The notes under the pieces were generated by a model. That model had not been told where the DNA came from, made no database searches, and saw only the letters and a program-made list of their open reading frames with translations. Below are positions 51,075-60,232 of a stretch of DNA of 64,000 bases, in pieces. Position numbers and translations under genes: made by a program. How positions within the stretch are numbered: position 1 is the stretch's first letter; every line of letters begins with the position of its first letter. Source of the stretch: Arcobacter caeni (lineage in GTDB: Bacteria > Campylobacterota > Campylobacteria > Campylobacterales > Arcobacteraceae); NCBI RefSeq assembly GCF_003063245.1, contig NZ_MUXE01000014.1, positions 1 to 64,000 of the forward strand, written 5' to 3'.

Positions 51075-51649
51075 TAAAGCATATGTCCCATTTGTTCTTT
51101 TTTAGTGAATAAATAGCCCTCGTTATACTTATTTGACTTTGTGATTGCAGGAATTCTTTCTATTATTTCTATTCCTAAAGATTCAACATATTCTATTTTT
51201 TTAGGGTTATTTGTAATTAATTTTAGTTTTTTAACTCCTAAATCATTAAAAATATGTCCAACTATACTGTAATCCCTATCATCTTCTCCAAAACCTAATT
51301 CTAAGTTTGCTTGAATTGTATTTCTACCTTGGTCTTGAAGGGCATAGGCATTTACTTTATTTACTAAACCGATGTTTCTACCTTCTTGTCTATGGTAAAT
51401 TACTAAACCACCCTCTTGTGCTATAAACTTTAGTGATAAATCTAATTGATTTTGACAATCACACTTTAAACTTCCAAGTGTATCGCCTGTTAGGCACTCT
51501 GAGTGTATTCTTACGAAAGGGGCATCAAGAGTTTCAAAATCTTGACTCATTATTGCTAAATGCTCTTGATTTGCGTCTTTGTAAGCTTTTATTTTAAATT
51601 TTCCATATTTTGTAGGTAAGTTTGCTATATTTGATTGAATTATATTCAT
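51074..51649 (-). CDS. ribA: GTP cyclohydrolase II
   Basis: 191 aa, full RibA. The zinc site is intact: SECLTGDTLGSLKCDCQNQL carries the three cysteines, and the HRQEGRNIGLVNKVNAY and TNNPKKI motifs follow. It opens the imidazole ring of GTP, the first committed step of riboflavin synthesis. This is the functional counterpart of the dead RibA-like tail on RibB at 3662-4693. It diverges from hemB across a 59-base control region. Confidence 0.96.
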   Translation of the reverse strand: MNIIQSNIANLPTKYGKFKIKAYKDANQEHLAIMSQDFETLDAPFVRIHSECLTGDTLGSLKCDCQNQLDLSLKFIAQEGGLVIYHRQEGRNIGLVNKVNAYALQDQGRNTIQANLELGFGEDDRDYSIVGHIFNDLGVKKLKLITNNPKKIEYVESLGIEIIERIPAITKSNKYNEGYLFTKKEQMGHML

Positions 51650-51708
51650 TTGTATTTAAACCTTAAACTGTTAAAATCTAAGGATTATAACCAAAAGAGG
51701 TAAATAGA
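51650..51708. promoter_or_regulatory. Divergent promoter region of ribA and hemB
   Basis: These 59 bases must hold promoters for both directions. For hemB, ATTATAAC (51684-51691) is a fair -10 and AGAGG precedes the ATG. No strong -35 or operator is visible. Confidence 0.35.
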
Positions 51709-52686
51709 ATGTTTAAACGATTTAGAAGACTAAGAATAAATGAAACTTTAAGAAATTTAGTTCAAGAAACTACGCTAAGTGCTGATGATTTCATATATCC
51801 GTTATTTGTAAAAGAAGGAAAAGGAATAAAAGCAGAGGTTTCTTCAATGCCTGGTGTTTTTCAAATGAGTATTGATGAAATATTAAAAGAGTGTGAATAT
51901 TTGGTAAGTATAAATTTAAAATCAATTATTTTATTTGCAATACCAGATGTAAAAGATTCTGTTGGAAGTGAATGTTTATGCGATGAAAGTATCATTTCAA
52001 GAACAATCAGAGCTATAAAAGCAAAATTTCCACAAATGTTTATCGTAACTGATTTATGTTTTTGTGAATACACAGACCATGGACATTGTGGAATACTAGA
52101 TCCAAAAACTGGAAGTGTTGATAATGATAAAACATTAGAAATTTCAGCTACTCAAGCATTGGTTCATGCAAGAGCTGGTGCTGATATGATTGCACCATCT
52201 GGAATGATGGATGGCATTATTACAACTCTAAGAAATGCATTAGATGAAAATGGATTTAGAAATCTGCCAATTATGGCATATTCAACTAAGTTTGCAAGTG
52301 GATATTATGGACCATTTAGAGATGTAGCTGAATCAACTCCATCATTTGGAGATAGAAGAACATATCAAATGAATCCAGCAAATAGACTTGAAGCCATTGA
52401 AGAATCCCTAGAAGATGAAAAAGAAGGTGCGGATATACTTATGGTTAAACCTGCCCTTGCATTTTTAGATATTGTAAGAGATATAAGAAATGCTTCAAAT
52501 CTGCCATTGTGTGTTTATAATGTAAGTGGAGAGTATGCGATGTTAAAACACGCAGGTCTTGCTGGATTAATTGATTATGAAAGAGTTATGATGGAAACTA
52601 TGATTGCTTTTAAAAGAGCTGGGGCTAATATAATCATTTCATATCATGCAAAAGAAGTTTGTGAACTTTTAAGAAAACAAAACTAA
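51709..52686 (+). CDS. hemB: Delta-aminolevulinic acid dehydratase (porphobilinogen synthase)
   Basis: A 325-aa heme-pathway enzyme joining two ALA molecules. The Schiff-base lysines lie in [14 protein letters not shown] and LMVKPAL. The metal segment [14 protein letters not shown] has all three cysteines, so this is the zinc-dependent type. Length is normal. The histidine kinase gene starts two bases after its stop, suggesting cotranscription. Confidence 0.96.
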   Translation: MFKRFRRLRINETLRNLVQETTLSADDFIYPLFVKEGKGIKAEVSSMPGVFQMSIDEILKECEYLVSINLKSIILFAIPDVKDSVGSECLCDESIISRTIRAIKAKFPQMFIVTDLCFCEYTDHGHCGILDPKTGSVDNDKTLEISATQALVHARAGADMIAPSGMMDGIITTLRNALDENGFRNLPIMAYSTKFASGYYGPFRDVAESTPSFGDRRTYQMNPANRLEAIEESLEDEKEGADILMVKPALAFLDIVRDIRNASNLPLCVYNVSGEYAMLKHAGLAGLIDYERVMMETMIAFKRAGANIIISYHAKEVCELLRKQN

Positions 52687-52688
52687 AA

Positions 52689-53900
52689 ATGAATAATACT
52701 TATCAAGAAGCAATAGAAAATTCAAACATAGTATCAAAAACAGATATTAATGGAATTATTACTTTTGTAAATGATGAGTTTTGTAAAATATCTGGATATT
52801 CTTATGATGAACTTATTGGTCAAAACCATAATATCGTAAGACATCCAGATGTTCCTACTTCAAATTTTAAAAATCTTTGGGAAACTGTATTAAATAAAAA
52901 ATCATATAAAGCAACTGTAAAAAATCTTACAAAAGATGGAAGAACAGTTTATTTAAATACTACGATTACGCCTATATTAGATAACAAATCAAATATTATA
53001 GAGTTTATTGCAATAAGATATGATGTAACTGCTGAAGTTGAATTAAAACAACATTTAGAGCTAAAAGACAAAGAACTTGAGCAGTTAAATCTAACACTTG
53101 AACAAAAAGTAATAGAACAAACAAAACAATTAAAAGAGCTAAATAAAACTTTGGAGCAAAAAGTTGCCCTTGAGATTAAAAAAAATGAAGAAAAACAAAA
53201 AATGCTTTTTTGGCAATCAAGAATGGCAAGTTTAGGACAAATGCTTGGAAATATCGCTCATCAATGGAGACAACCATTAACAGAGCTTAATCTAACGCTT
53301 TTTAATATGAAAAGAGCTTGTAGTAAAAATGATGAAAAAAGAGTGGATGAACTATATAAAGAAAGTAAGCTTCTTATTTCAAATATGTCTTCAACCATAG
53401 AAGATTTTTCAAACTTTTTTAATCCACAAAAAGAAAAAAAAAGTTTTGAAATAAAAGAAGCCGTAAATGAAGCTTTAGTTATTTTGAAAAAAGTAATAGA
53501 AATGGAAAATATAAATATAAAAATAGATGTTCCAATAAAATATAAGGTTTTAGGAGTATCAAATGAACTTTCTCAAGTTATTATAAATCTTATTCAAAAC
53601 TCAAAAGATGCGTTTAGAATAAATGATATTAAAAATAAAAAAATTACAATAACCCTAAAAGAAGAGCAATTTCCAGATAAAAAATACTCTTTACTTGAAA
53701 TAAGTGATAATGCAGGTGGAATAAGTAAAGAAAATGCCGATAAAATATTTGAACCCTACTTCACTACAAAACACAAATCCCAAGGAACAGGACTTGGACT
53801 TTTTATGTCTAAGATGATTATTGAAAAAAGTTTAGATGGAGAATTAAGTCATAAAAACATAAAAAATGGTTCAATGTTTACCATAAAATTAGTTTTATAA
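52689..53900 (+). CDS. PAS-domain sensor histidine kinase
   Basis: 403 aa, cytoplasmic. An N-terminal PAS domain (about 8-120; TDINGIITFVNDEFCKISGY, HPDVPTSNFKNLW), resembling Aer-type PAS, is followed by a leucine-rich coiled coil (125-175). The kinase core follows: H-box GNIAHQWRQPLTELN with the phosphorylated His, N-box LIQNSKDAF, G1 ISDNAGGISKE and G2 GTGLGLFMSKM. It has no membrane helix, so it senses an internal signal such as redox or a ligand in the PAS pocket. The partner regulator follows 15 bases later. Confidence 0.93.
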   Translation: MNNTYQEAIENSNIVSKTDINGIITFVNDEFCKISGYSYDELIGQNHNIVRHPDVPTSNFKNLWETVLNKKSYKATVKNLTKDGRTVYLNTTITPILDNKSNIIEFIAIRYDVTAEVELKQHLELKDKELEQLNLTLEQKVIEQTKQLKELNKTLEQKVALEIKKNEEKQKMLFWQSRMASLGQMLGNIAHQWRQPLTELNLTLFNMKRACSKNDEKRVDELYKESKLLISNMSSTIEDFSNFFNPQKEKKSFEIKEAVNEALVILKKVIEMENINIKIDVPIKYKVLGVSNELSQVIINLIQNSKDAFRINDIKNKKITITLKEEQFPDKKYSLLEISDNAGGISKENADKIFEPYFTTKHKSQGTGLGLFMSKMIIEKSLDGELSHKNIKNGSMFTIKLVL

Positions 53901-53915
53901 AATATAGGAAAGAAA

Positions 53916-54596
53916 ATGAACTACGAATTACTAAAAACACTAAAAATCTTAATTGTTGAAGATGAAAAAAGATTAGCTCAACTTCTAAGAGATGCTATTT
54001 CTGAATATTTCTTTTCTGTTATTATTGCAAAAGATGGAAATGAGGGTTTAAAAAAATTTAAAAGCTTTAAACCAGATATTATAATAACAGATATTATGAT
54101 GCCATTATGCGATGGATTAGATATGACAATCAAAATAAAGAAATTAGATGAGAATATACCAATTATAGTTTTAAGCGCCCATTCTGACAAAGAAAAGCTT
54201 TTAAAAGCCATTGATATAGGAATAAGTAAATATTTTATAAAACCATTTGATCCAGAAGAAGTAATAGCTCACATAAATAAAATAGCTCCCACTTTAAATA
54301 AAAAAAGACAAGTGCAGCTAAAAGAAGATTTTATATTTGATAATAACTCAATGTCTTTATATAAAAATGCTGTATTAATAACCCTAACAAAAAGAGAAAA
54401 AGAATTTATTCATTTACTAATAAAACTTAAAAATAAAATTGTTGATTCTGAATATATAAAAGAAAATCTTTGGAATGAAGAAGTAAATGACGAAAGATTA
54501 AGAACTTTTATAAAAAGATTGAGAATAAAAACATCAAAAGATATTATAGAAAATATATCAGGGCAAGGATATTTAATTTCGGTATTGGATAGTTAA
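53916..54596 (+). CDS. Response regulator, OmpR/PhoB-type
   Basis: 226 aa. The receiver domain (1-125) has the acid pocket VEDEK, phosphoacceptor Asp in IITDIMMPLCDG, and Lys in YFIKPFDPEE. The C-terminal half (about 135-226) is a winged helix: LTKREKEFIHLLI, then RLRTFIKRLRIK and a GQGYLI hairpin. It is cognate to the PAS kinase just upstream. The last 24 bases overlap nrdG tail-to-tail. Confidence 0.93.
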   Translation: MNYELLKTLKILIVEDEKRLAQLLRDAISEYFFSVIIAKDGNEGLKKFKSFKPDIIITDIMMPLCDGLDMTIKIKKLDENIPIIVLSAHSDKEKLLKAIDIGISKYFIKPFDPEEVIAHINKIAPTLNKKRQVQLKEDFIFDNNSMSLYKNAVLITLTKREKEFIHLLIKLKNKIVDSEYIKENLWNEEVNDERLRTFIKRLRIKTSKDIIENISGQGYLISVLDS

Positions 54597-55277
54597 ATTT
54601 TGGCAATCTATTTTACTTTTATCAATATCAGAAGATTTGGAAATATTTCCAATATTTGATGAAGTTTCTAAAAAATTTTGTAAATAATATGTATTTTTAT
54701 AATCTAAACTACTAATAGTTTTTATCATCTCATTAATATCATTTTCATCAAGTAAAGATTTATTTATTGTAGTTCGTAATTCAAAACTAAAATCTATTTT
54801 TATTAAGTATTGTATAGTCTTAATAGTATTATCATACATATCAACACCAACAATTTCTTTAAATTTATAACTAGGTGCCTTAAAATCAATGGCAATATAA
54901 TCCAATAAGTTTAAATCTATGAGTTTTTTTATTTGTGGTAAATTTGTTGCATTTGTATCAAGTTTTATTTTAAAACCTAATTTTTTTATTTCTATGCATA
55001 AGGGAATTAGATTATGAATAGTGGCTTCTCCACCTGATAATACAACAGCATCGAGAAGTCCTTTTCTTGTTTTTAAAAATTCAAGAACATCATTTTGAGT
55101 ATAATTACCTTTTTTTGTATAAACTATAATATCATTATAGCAATACAAACATTTAAAGTTACAAGATACAAACCAAACTATGCAAGACAAATGTCCTACA
55201 TAGTCAGTTGTTGTAAATTTTGTAATGTTATATACAATCTTTTGATTCAATAAATTTAATTCTTTGATTGTGTTCAC
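54573..55277 (-). CDS. nrdG: Anaerobic ribonucleotide reductase activating protein (radical SAM)
   Basis: 234 aa. The 4Fe-4S cluster motif CNFKCLYC fits CX3CX2C, followed by SGGEATIH for SAM binding. NrdG installs the glycyl radical on class III ribonucleotide reductase. The GTG at 55277 has AGG eight bases upstream. Its 5' end overlaps the small glycyl-radical frame by 50 bases, tying nrdD, that frame and nrdG together as one operon. Confidence 0.93.
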   Translation of the reverse strand: MNTIKELNLLNQKIVYNITKFTTTDYVGHLSCIVWFVSCNFKCLYCYNDIIVYTKKGNYTQNDVLEFLKTRKGLLDAVVLSGGEATIHNLIPLCIEIKKLGFKIKLDTNATNLPQIKKLIDLNLLDYIAIDFKAPSYKFKEIVGVDMYDNTIKTIQYLIKIDFSFELRTTINKSLLDENDINEMIKTISSLDYKNTYYLQNFLETSSNIGNISKSSDIDKSKIDCQNLTIQYRN

Positions 55278-55395
55278 CTTTTTTACCTAAATTAAAGCTC
55301 TCAACTGGTCTATGGTAACCCATAACCCTAGTATAAACCATACACTTTGTTCTTTTTTCACTATGCTTTTCAAGCAATTCTTGACTTTTCATCAT
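55228..55395 (-). CDS. Glycyl-radical domain of NrdD encoded in a separate overlapping frame
   Basis: A 55-aa frame starting ATG ATG at 55395. It contains KCMVYTRVMGYHRPVESFN, the C-terminal glycyl-radical signature of class III ribonucleotide reductase; Gly26 (VMGY) is the expected radical site. In a normal NrdD this follows the zinc site in the same chain. Here the NrdD frame ends 26 bases into this one, in a different phase. A strong AGGAG lies seven bases before the ATG, and two TAA codons block this frame upstream, so it could be translated on its own, giving a split enzyme. Alternatively a single extra A in the A6 tract (about 55396-55401) is a frameshift mutation or sequencing error. 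Confidence 0.75.
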   Translation of the reverse strand: MMKSQELLEKHSEKRTKCMVYTRVMGYHRPVESFNLGKKGEHNQRIKFIESKDCI

Positions 55396-57487
55396 TTTTT
55401 AACTCCTTTTTTAAGATTTCATCATCACATTTTGGACAATATTCATGTTCACCTGGTAAGTACCCATGAATATCACAAACTGAAAATAGTGGCGTTACAG
55501 TAATATAAGGCAATTTAAAGTTTGTTATCGTATTTTTTACAAATTTTCTACAAGCATCTGTTGAAGATATTTTCTCATTCATGTATAAGTGTAATACTGT
55601 TCCACCTGTATATTTACATTGTAATTCATCTTGCAAAGATAAGGCTTCAAATGGGTCATCTGTATAATCAACTGGAAGTTGTGAAGAATTTGTATAATAT
55701 ATATTCTTTTCTGTTCCAGCTTGAATTATCTCTTTGTATCTTTTCTTATCTTCTTTTGCAAATCTATATGTAGTTCCCTCAGCAGGTGTTGCTTCAAGAT
55801 TATATAAATTTCCTGTTTCTTCTTGAAATTTAATCATCTTTTTTCTCATAAAATCTAAAATTTCAATACAAAAATCATTTCCAATTGTAGAAGAAAGATC
55901 AATATCTTCTTGAAAATAATTTTTAACCATCTCATTCATACCATTTACACCAATAGTTGAAAAATGGTTATTAAAGTTTGGTAAGTATCTTTTTGTATAA
56001 GGATAAAGTCCCCTTTCATACATATCTTGTACGAAAACTCTTTTCTTTTCTAGTGTTGATTTTGCAAGTTCCATTAATTCTTCAAGTCTTGAAAAGAATC
56101 CTTTTGAATCATTTTTGTATAAGTATCCAAGTCTTGCCATATTTATTGTAACAACTCCAATACTTCCAGTCATTTCAGCACTTCCAAAAAGACCTCCACC
56201 TCGTTTTAAAAGCTCTCTTAAATCAAGTTGAAGTCTGCAACACATAGATCTTACATGACCTGGTTTATATGCTTTTTCATTTGGAACAAGATTTCCATTT
56301 TCATCTTTTTCATATTGACTACCAATAAAATTTTGGAAATATGAACTTCCTATTTTTGCTGTATTTTCAAATAAAACATCAGTATTTTCACCATACCAAT
56401 CAAAATCTTCAGTGATATTAACTGTTGGAATTGGAAAAGTAAAGGGCTGCCCTGTTTTATCACCTTGAGTCATGATTTCATAATAGGCTTTATTTATTTG
56501 ATTCATCTCTTTTTGAAAATCTTTATATGTTAGTTCTTCAAAAGATTTATAACCTTTTTCTTTAATTTTTTCCAATAATTCATCATTTTGAAAATCTTTA
56601 AATAAATGTTTTTGATTTTTTGTTGGAATTTGGTCTTTTAAATCAGCAGGAACCGTCCAATCAATAGTAATATTCGTAAAAGGACTTTGTCCCCATCGTG
56701 CTGGAACATTTAAGTTATAAATAAATGACCTAACAGCTTTCTTTATTTCACTATAAGATAAATTATCTTTGAAAACATAAGGTGCTAAATATGTATCAAA
56801 ACTACTAAAAGCTTGAGCTCCAGCCCATTCACTTTGTAATATTCCCAAGAAATTTGCCATTTGACCTAATGCTTCTCTAAAATGAGCAGGAGCAGTGCTT
56901 TCAACTCGTCCACGAACTCCATTAAATCCCTCATCAAGTAAAACTCTCAAACTCCAACCAGCACAATAACCACTTAAACAATCCAAATCATGGATATGAT
57001 AATCAGCATTTCTATGGGCATACCCCTCTTCTTTTGAATAAACTTTATCAAGCCAATAATTTGCAATTACTTTTCCTGCACTATTATTTATAAGTCCTGC
57101 GTGAGAATATCCTGTGTTTGAGTTTGCTTTAATTCTCCAATCATTTCCATTTATATACTCTTGAATCGTTTGAGTTGAATTTATATATGTAGTATCTGAT
57201 TCAATTTGAAGTATTTGTTCTCTTTGCATTTTATGCAAATGTCTATATAAAATAAAAGATTTCATAACATCAAAATATCTAGCTTTAAATAACTCTTTTT
57301 CAATAATATCTTGTATATCTTCAACTGCAACTAATCTTTTTTGTTTTATTTCAAATAAAACATTAAAAAATATAGAAATATCATATTGAATATTTACACT
57401 TTTAAATGCTTTCTTTATAGCGTCTTCTATTTTAAATGATTCAAAAATTTGTTTTGTGCCATCTCTTTTTAATATGCTCTCAATCAT
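55370..57487 (-). CDS. nrdD: Anaerobic (class III) ribonucleoside-triphosphate reductase, large part
   Basis: 705 aa. An ATP-cone domain (residues 1-95, KRDGTKQIFESFKIEDAI) is followed by the glycyl-radical enzyme barrel: NADYHIHDLD, LSGYCAGWSL, PARWGQSPF, TGSIGVVTINMARLGYL. Near the end are the zinc-site residues (VCDIHGYLPGEHEYCPKC). The chain then stops after about 18 residues without the RVxGY glycyl-radical segment, which lies in the next overlapping frame (55228-55395). Without that segment this chain alone cannot carry the radical. It probably makes dNTPs under oxygen-free or microaerobic conditions, with nrdG. Confidence 0.93.
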   Translation of the reverse strand: MIESILKRDGTKQIFESFKIEDAIKKAFKSVNIQYDISIFFNVLFEIKQKRLVAVEDIQDIIEKELFKARYFDVMKSFILYRHLHKMQREQILQIESDTTYINSTQTIQEYINGNDWRIKANSNTGYSHAGLINNSAGKVIANYWLDKVYSKEEGYAHRNADYHIHDLDCLSGYCAGWSLRVLLDEGFNGVRGRVESTAPAHFREALGQMANFLGILQSEWAGAQAFSSFDTYLAPYVFKDNLSYSEIKKAVRSFIYNLNVPARWGQSPFTNITIDWTVPADLKDQIPTKNQKHLFKDFQNDELLEKIKEKGYKSFEELTYKDFQKEMNQINKAYYEIMTQGDKTGQPFTFPIPTVNITEDFDWYGENTDVLFENTAKIGSSYFQNFIGSQYEKDENGNLVPNEKAYKPGHVRSMCCRLQLDLRELLKRGGGLFGSAEMTGSIGVVTINMARLGYLYKNDSKGFFSRLEELMELAKSTLEKKRVFVQDMYERGLYPYTKRYLPNFNNHFSTIGVNGMNEMVKNYFQEDIDLSSTIGNDFCIEILDFMRKKMIKFQEETGNLYNLEATPAEGTTYRFAKEDKKRYKEIIQAGTEKNIYYTNSSQLPVDYTDDPFEALSLQDELQCKYTGGTVLHLYMNEKISSTDACRKFVKNTITNFKLPYITVTPLFSVCDIHGYLPGEHEYCPKCDDEILKKELKNDEKSRIA

Positions 57488-57711
57488 TAATATTTCCTTT
57501 TTAAAGATTTCGTAATTGTAGGCGAGAATTTCTTAATAAACAATGAGTTTTTTTGTCACTAAAGTGTCATAAAATAGGCATTCCTAAGAAATATAAATCA
57601 AAATTATTTAAAAACTTTATAGATTATAAATATTTAAAAATCTAAGTTTTAAGTAGTTCTAAAGTTAAATTAAATAGAATGTCCGTTTTTATTAATTACA
57701 GAGGGAATAAA
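57488..57711. promoter_or_regulatory. Divergent intergenic region between nrdD and argF
   Basis: About 220 AT-rich bases with promoters for both directions expected. TTGTCACTAAAGTGTCATAA near 57551-57570 has imperfect dyad symmetry (CACT ... AGTG) of the size bound by CRP/FNR-type regulators, but it does not match a known consensus. No RNA or other gene is visible. Confidence 0.3.
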
Positions 57712-58641
57712 ATGAGACATTTCTTAACATTAGCTGATTATTCTAAAGAAGAGATTTTAGAAATTTTAACATTAGCTAAACAAATCAAAGATGAAACCAA
57801 AAGAAGAGACTTCAAAGATTATATGCCTAAAAAAACATTAGGAATGATTTTTGAGAAAAGTTCTACAAGAACAAGAGTATCTTTTGAAACAGGTATTTAT
57901 CAGTTAGGTGGAATTGGTTTATTTCTTTCTTCAAATGATATACAACTAGGTCGTGGTGAGCCAATGAGTGACACTGCAAGAGTAATATCTAGAATGGTTG
58001 ATATGGTAATGATTAGAACTTTTGAACAAAGTAAAATTGAAGAATTTGCAAAATATTCAAAAGTTCCTGTAATAAATGGTTTAACAAATGAATATCATCC
58101 TGTTCAGTTAATGGCTGATTATATGACTATTCAAGAAGCTGGTCTTGAAAAAGATTTAGTTGTGGCTTATATTGGTGATGGAAATAATATGACTCATTCA
58201 TGGCTTAATTTAGCTGCAAAACTTGGTTTTGAATTAAGAATTGCTACGCCAAAAGGTTATGAAGTTGATTCTTGTATTTTAGAAAAAGCTTTAGAAATGG
58301 CAAAATTAAGTGGTGCAAAAATCACAATTACAAATGACCCTAAAATTGCAGTTAAAGATGCAACTGTTGTAACAACAGATACTTGGGTTTCTATGGGACA
58401 AGAATCTGAAAAAGAGAAAAGAATAAAAGATTTTACTGGATATATTGTTGATTCAGAAATGATGAAATTAGCCCATAAAAAAGCTATTTTCTTACATTGT
58501 TTACCAGCATATAGAGGTTATGAAGTTAGTGAAGAAGTTATGGAAAGTTCTCAAAGTTTAATTTTTGAAGAAGCAGAAAACAGACTACATGCCCAAAAAG
58601 GTGTAATGGTTTGGTTAGATAGAAAAAGAGATGAAAAATAA
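57712..58641 (+). CDS. argF: Ornithine carbamoyltransferase
   Basis: 309 aa from the chosen start. The carbamoyl-phosphate loop STRTRVSFE, ornithine-binding HCLPAYRG with the reactive Cys, and DTWVSMGQE are all present. It makes citrulline from ornithine and carbamoyl phosphate in arginine synthesis. The frame extends to an ATG at 57679, but [10 protein letters not shown] is the usual N-terminus and GAGGG precedes 57712 with eight bases spacing. The stop overlaps the hemN ATG by one base (TAATG). Confidence 0.96.
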   Translation: MRHFLTLADYSKEEILEILTLAKQIKDETKRRDFKDYMPKKTLGMIFEKSSTRTRVSFETGIYQLGGIGLFLSSNDIQLGRGEPMSDTARVISRMVDMVMIRTFEQSKIEEFAKYSKVPVINGLTNEYHPVQLMADYMTIQEAGLEKDLVVAYIGDGNNMTHSWLNLAAKLGFELRIATPKGYEVDSCILEKALEMAKLSGAKITITNDPKIAVKDATVVTTDTWVSMGQESEKEKRIKDFTGYIVDSEMMKLAHKKAIFLHCLPAYRGYEVSEEVMESSQSLIFEEAENRLHAQKGVMVWLDRKRDEK

Positions 58642-60008
58642 TGATAGATTTTAAAAAATTCGAAAAATATTCGAGACCAGGACCTAGATATACTTCATAT
58701 CCAACAGCTCCTGAATTTAGTGAAGAGTTTACTCAAGATGATTTAAAACAGTATTATAAAAATCAAAGTGACGATAGAGCAATTTCACTTTATATTCATA
58801 TGCCTTTTTGTAGAAGTGCTTGTTATTTCTGTGGATGTAATACTATTTTTACTTCAAAAGAAGATAAAAAAGTAAGATATATTGAGTATCTAAAAAAAGA
58901 GTTAAATATCTTAAAAAATCATTTAAATACAAATAGAACTGTAACTCAAATGCATTTTGGTGGTGGAACTCCGACATTTTTTTCTCCTGAACAATTAGAT
59001 GAAGTTATAAATTCTGTAAAAGAAGTTTTCCCAAATTTTGCATTTGATGCTGAAGTTTCATGTGAAGTTGATCCTAGATATTTTACAGTTGAACATATGC
59101 AAGTGCTTAAAAAAGGCGGTTGTAATCGTCTAAGTTTTGGAGTTCAAGATTTAGATGAAGAAGTTCAAAAAACAATTCATAGAATTCAACCTTTTGAATT
59201 AACTCAAAATGTAATCAAAATAGCAAGAGATGCTGGAATTCACTCTGTTAATACAGATTTGATTTATGGTTTACCACATCAAACAAAAGAGAGTTTCAAA
59301 AGAACTTTGGAAAAAATGCTTACTTTAAATACGGATAGATTTGCAGTTTTTAATTATGCTCATGTTCCTTGGCTTATGAAAACTATGAGGAAATTTGATG
59401 AATCAACTTTTCCAAAACCAGAAACAAAACTAGAAATGTTAAAAGATACTATTGATTTTTTCACTTCAAATGGCTATAAAATGGTTGGAATGGATCACTT
59501 TGCAAAACCAGAAGATGAATTATTCAAAGCCATTGAAAAAGGTGAATTACATAGAAATTTCCAAGGATACACCACAAAAGGTGGAGCTGATTTAATAGGA
59601 ATTGGACTTACATCTATTGGAAATGGTGTTGATTATTATGCACAAAATTTCAAAGATTTAGAGCCTTGGGAAAATGCAATTGATAATGGTGATTTACCAA
59701 TATTTAAAGGTTATAGACTTTCAGATGATGACCAATTAAGACAATATGTAATTATGGAATTAATGAGTAATTTTGCTTTAAATATAAAAAGAGTTGAAAA
59801 TGAGTTCAAAATAGATTTCAAAGAGTACTTTAAAGATGCATTAGAAGCTCTAAAAGAGTTTGAAGATGCTGAACTAATAGAAATTAGTGATGAAAGAATA
59901 AAAGTCTCTCAAACTGGAACTATGCTTATTAGAAATATTTGTATGCCTTTTGATGCATATTTAAATAAAATTCCAGAAGATAAAAGAAGATTTTCTAAAA
60001 CTATCTAA
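58641..60008 (+). CDS. hemN: Oxygen-independent coproporphyrinogen III oxidase
   Basis: A 455-aa radical SAM enzyme. The cluster motif is CRSACYFCGC (CX3CX2C plus the extra Cys typical of HemN), preceded by LYIHMPF. RPGPRYTSYPTAPEF is the canonical HemN N-terminus, and FGGGTPTF and GVDYYAQN are also found. It decarboxylates coproporphyrinogen III to protoporphyrinogen IX without oxygen. Downstream is a strong terminator. It complements hemB for heme synthesis under low oxygen. Confidence 0.96.
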   Translation: MIDFKKFEKYSRPGPRYTSYPTAPEFSEEFTQDDLKQYYKNQSDDRAISLYIHMPFCRSACYFCGCNTIFTSKEDKKVRYIEYLKKELNILKNHLNTNRTVTQMHFGGGTPTFFSPEQLDEVINSVKEVFPNFAFDAEVSCEVDPRYFTVEHMQVLKKGGCNRLSFGVQDLDEEVQKTIHRIQPFELTQNVIKIARDAGIHSVNTDLIYGLPHQTKESFKRTLEKMLTLNTDRFAVFNYAHVPWLMKTMRKFDESTFPKPETKLEMLKDTIDFFTSNGYKMVGMDHFAKPEDELFKAIEKGELHRNFQGYTTKGGADLIGIGLTSIGNGVDYYAQNFKDLEPWENAIDNGDLPIFKGYRLSDDDQLRQYVIMELMSNFALNIKRVENEFKIDFKEYFKDALEALKEFEDAELIEISDERIKVSQTGTMLIRNICMPFDAYLNKIPEDKRRFSKTI

Positions 60009-60035
60009 AATAAAGTAGCTTTTTGCTACTTTATT
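60009..60035. terminator. Bidirectional terminator between hemN and the lpxK operon
   Basis: A perfect 11-bp stem (AATAAAGTAGC, 60009-60019, with its complement at 60025-60035) with a TTTTT loop sits between converging genes, flanked by A/T runs. The stop codon of the minus-strand PLDc_N-like gene lies in the right arm. Confidence 0.85.
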
Positions 60036-60232
60036 CTTTGAGACCTTCCCAAAAGTAAATATAAAATTGCTCCTAAAACCGGAAAAAAAACAAGAACAAG
60101 TATCCAGATTATTTTATTATAACCCGTAAATTCATGTTTTAAAATATCTATTAAAATATAAATATATAAAATAAAAATAAAAACAACAAATATCATCATA
60201 AAAAATGGCATAAGAATACTAATCATTTTCAA
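60026..60232 (-). CDS. PLDc_N-like small membrane protein
   Basis: 68 aa with two membrane helices (about 5-30 and 42-61) separated by a polar turn. The pattern DILKHEF, then IIWILVLVFFPVLGAILYLLLGR matches the cardiolipin-synthase N-terminal (PLDc_N) family of small proteins. It overlaps the 3' end of lpxK by 14 bases. Function is unknown. Confidence 0.8.
   Translation of the reverse strand: MKMISILMPFFMMIFVVFIFILYIYILIDILKHEFTGYNKIIWILVLVFFPVLGAILYLLLGRSQRIK

Noticed and set aside
57551-57570. Dyad-like TTGTCACTAAAGTGTCATAA as an FNR/CRP site
   Set aside because: Symmetry is imperfect and it does not match the FNR or NssR consensus; kept only as a note in the intergenic entry.
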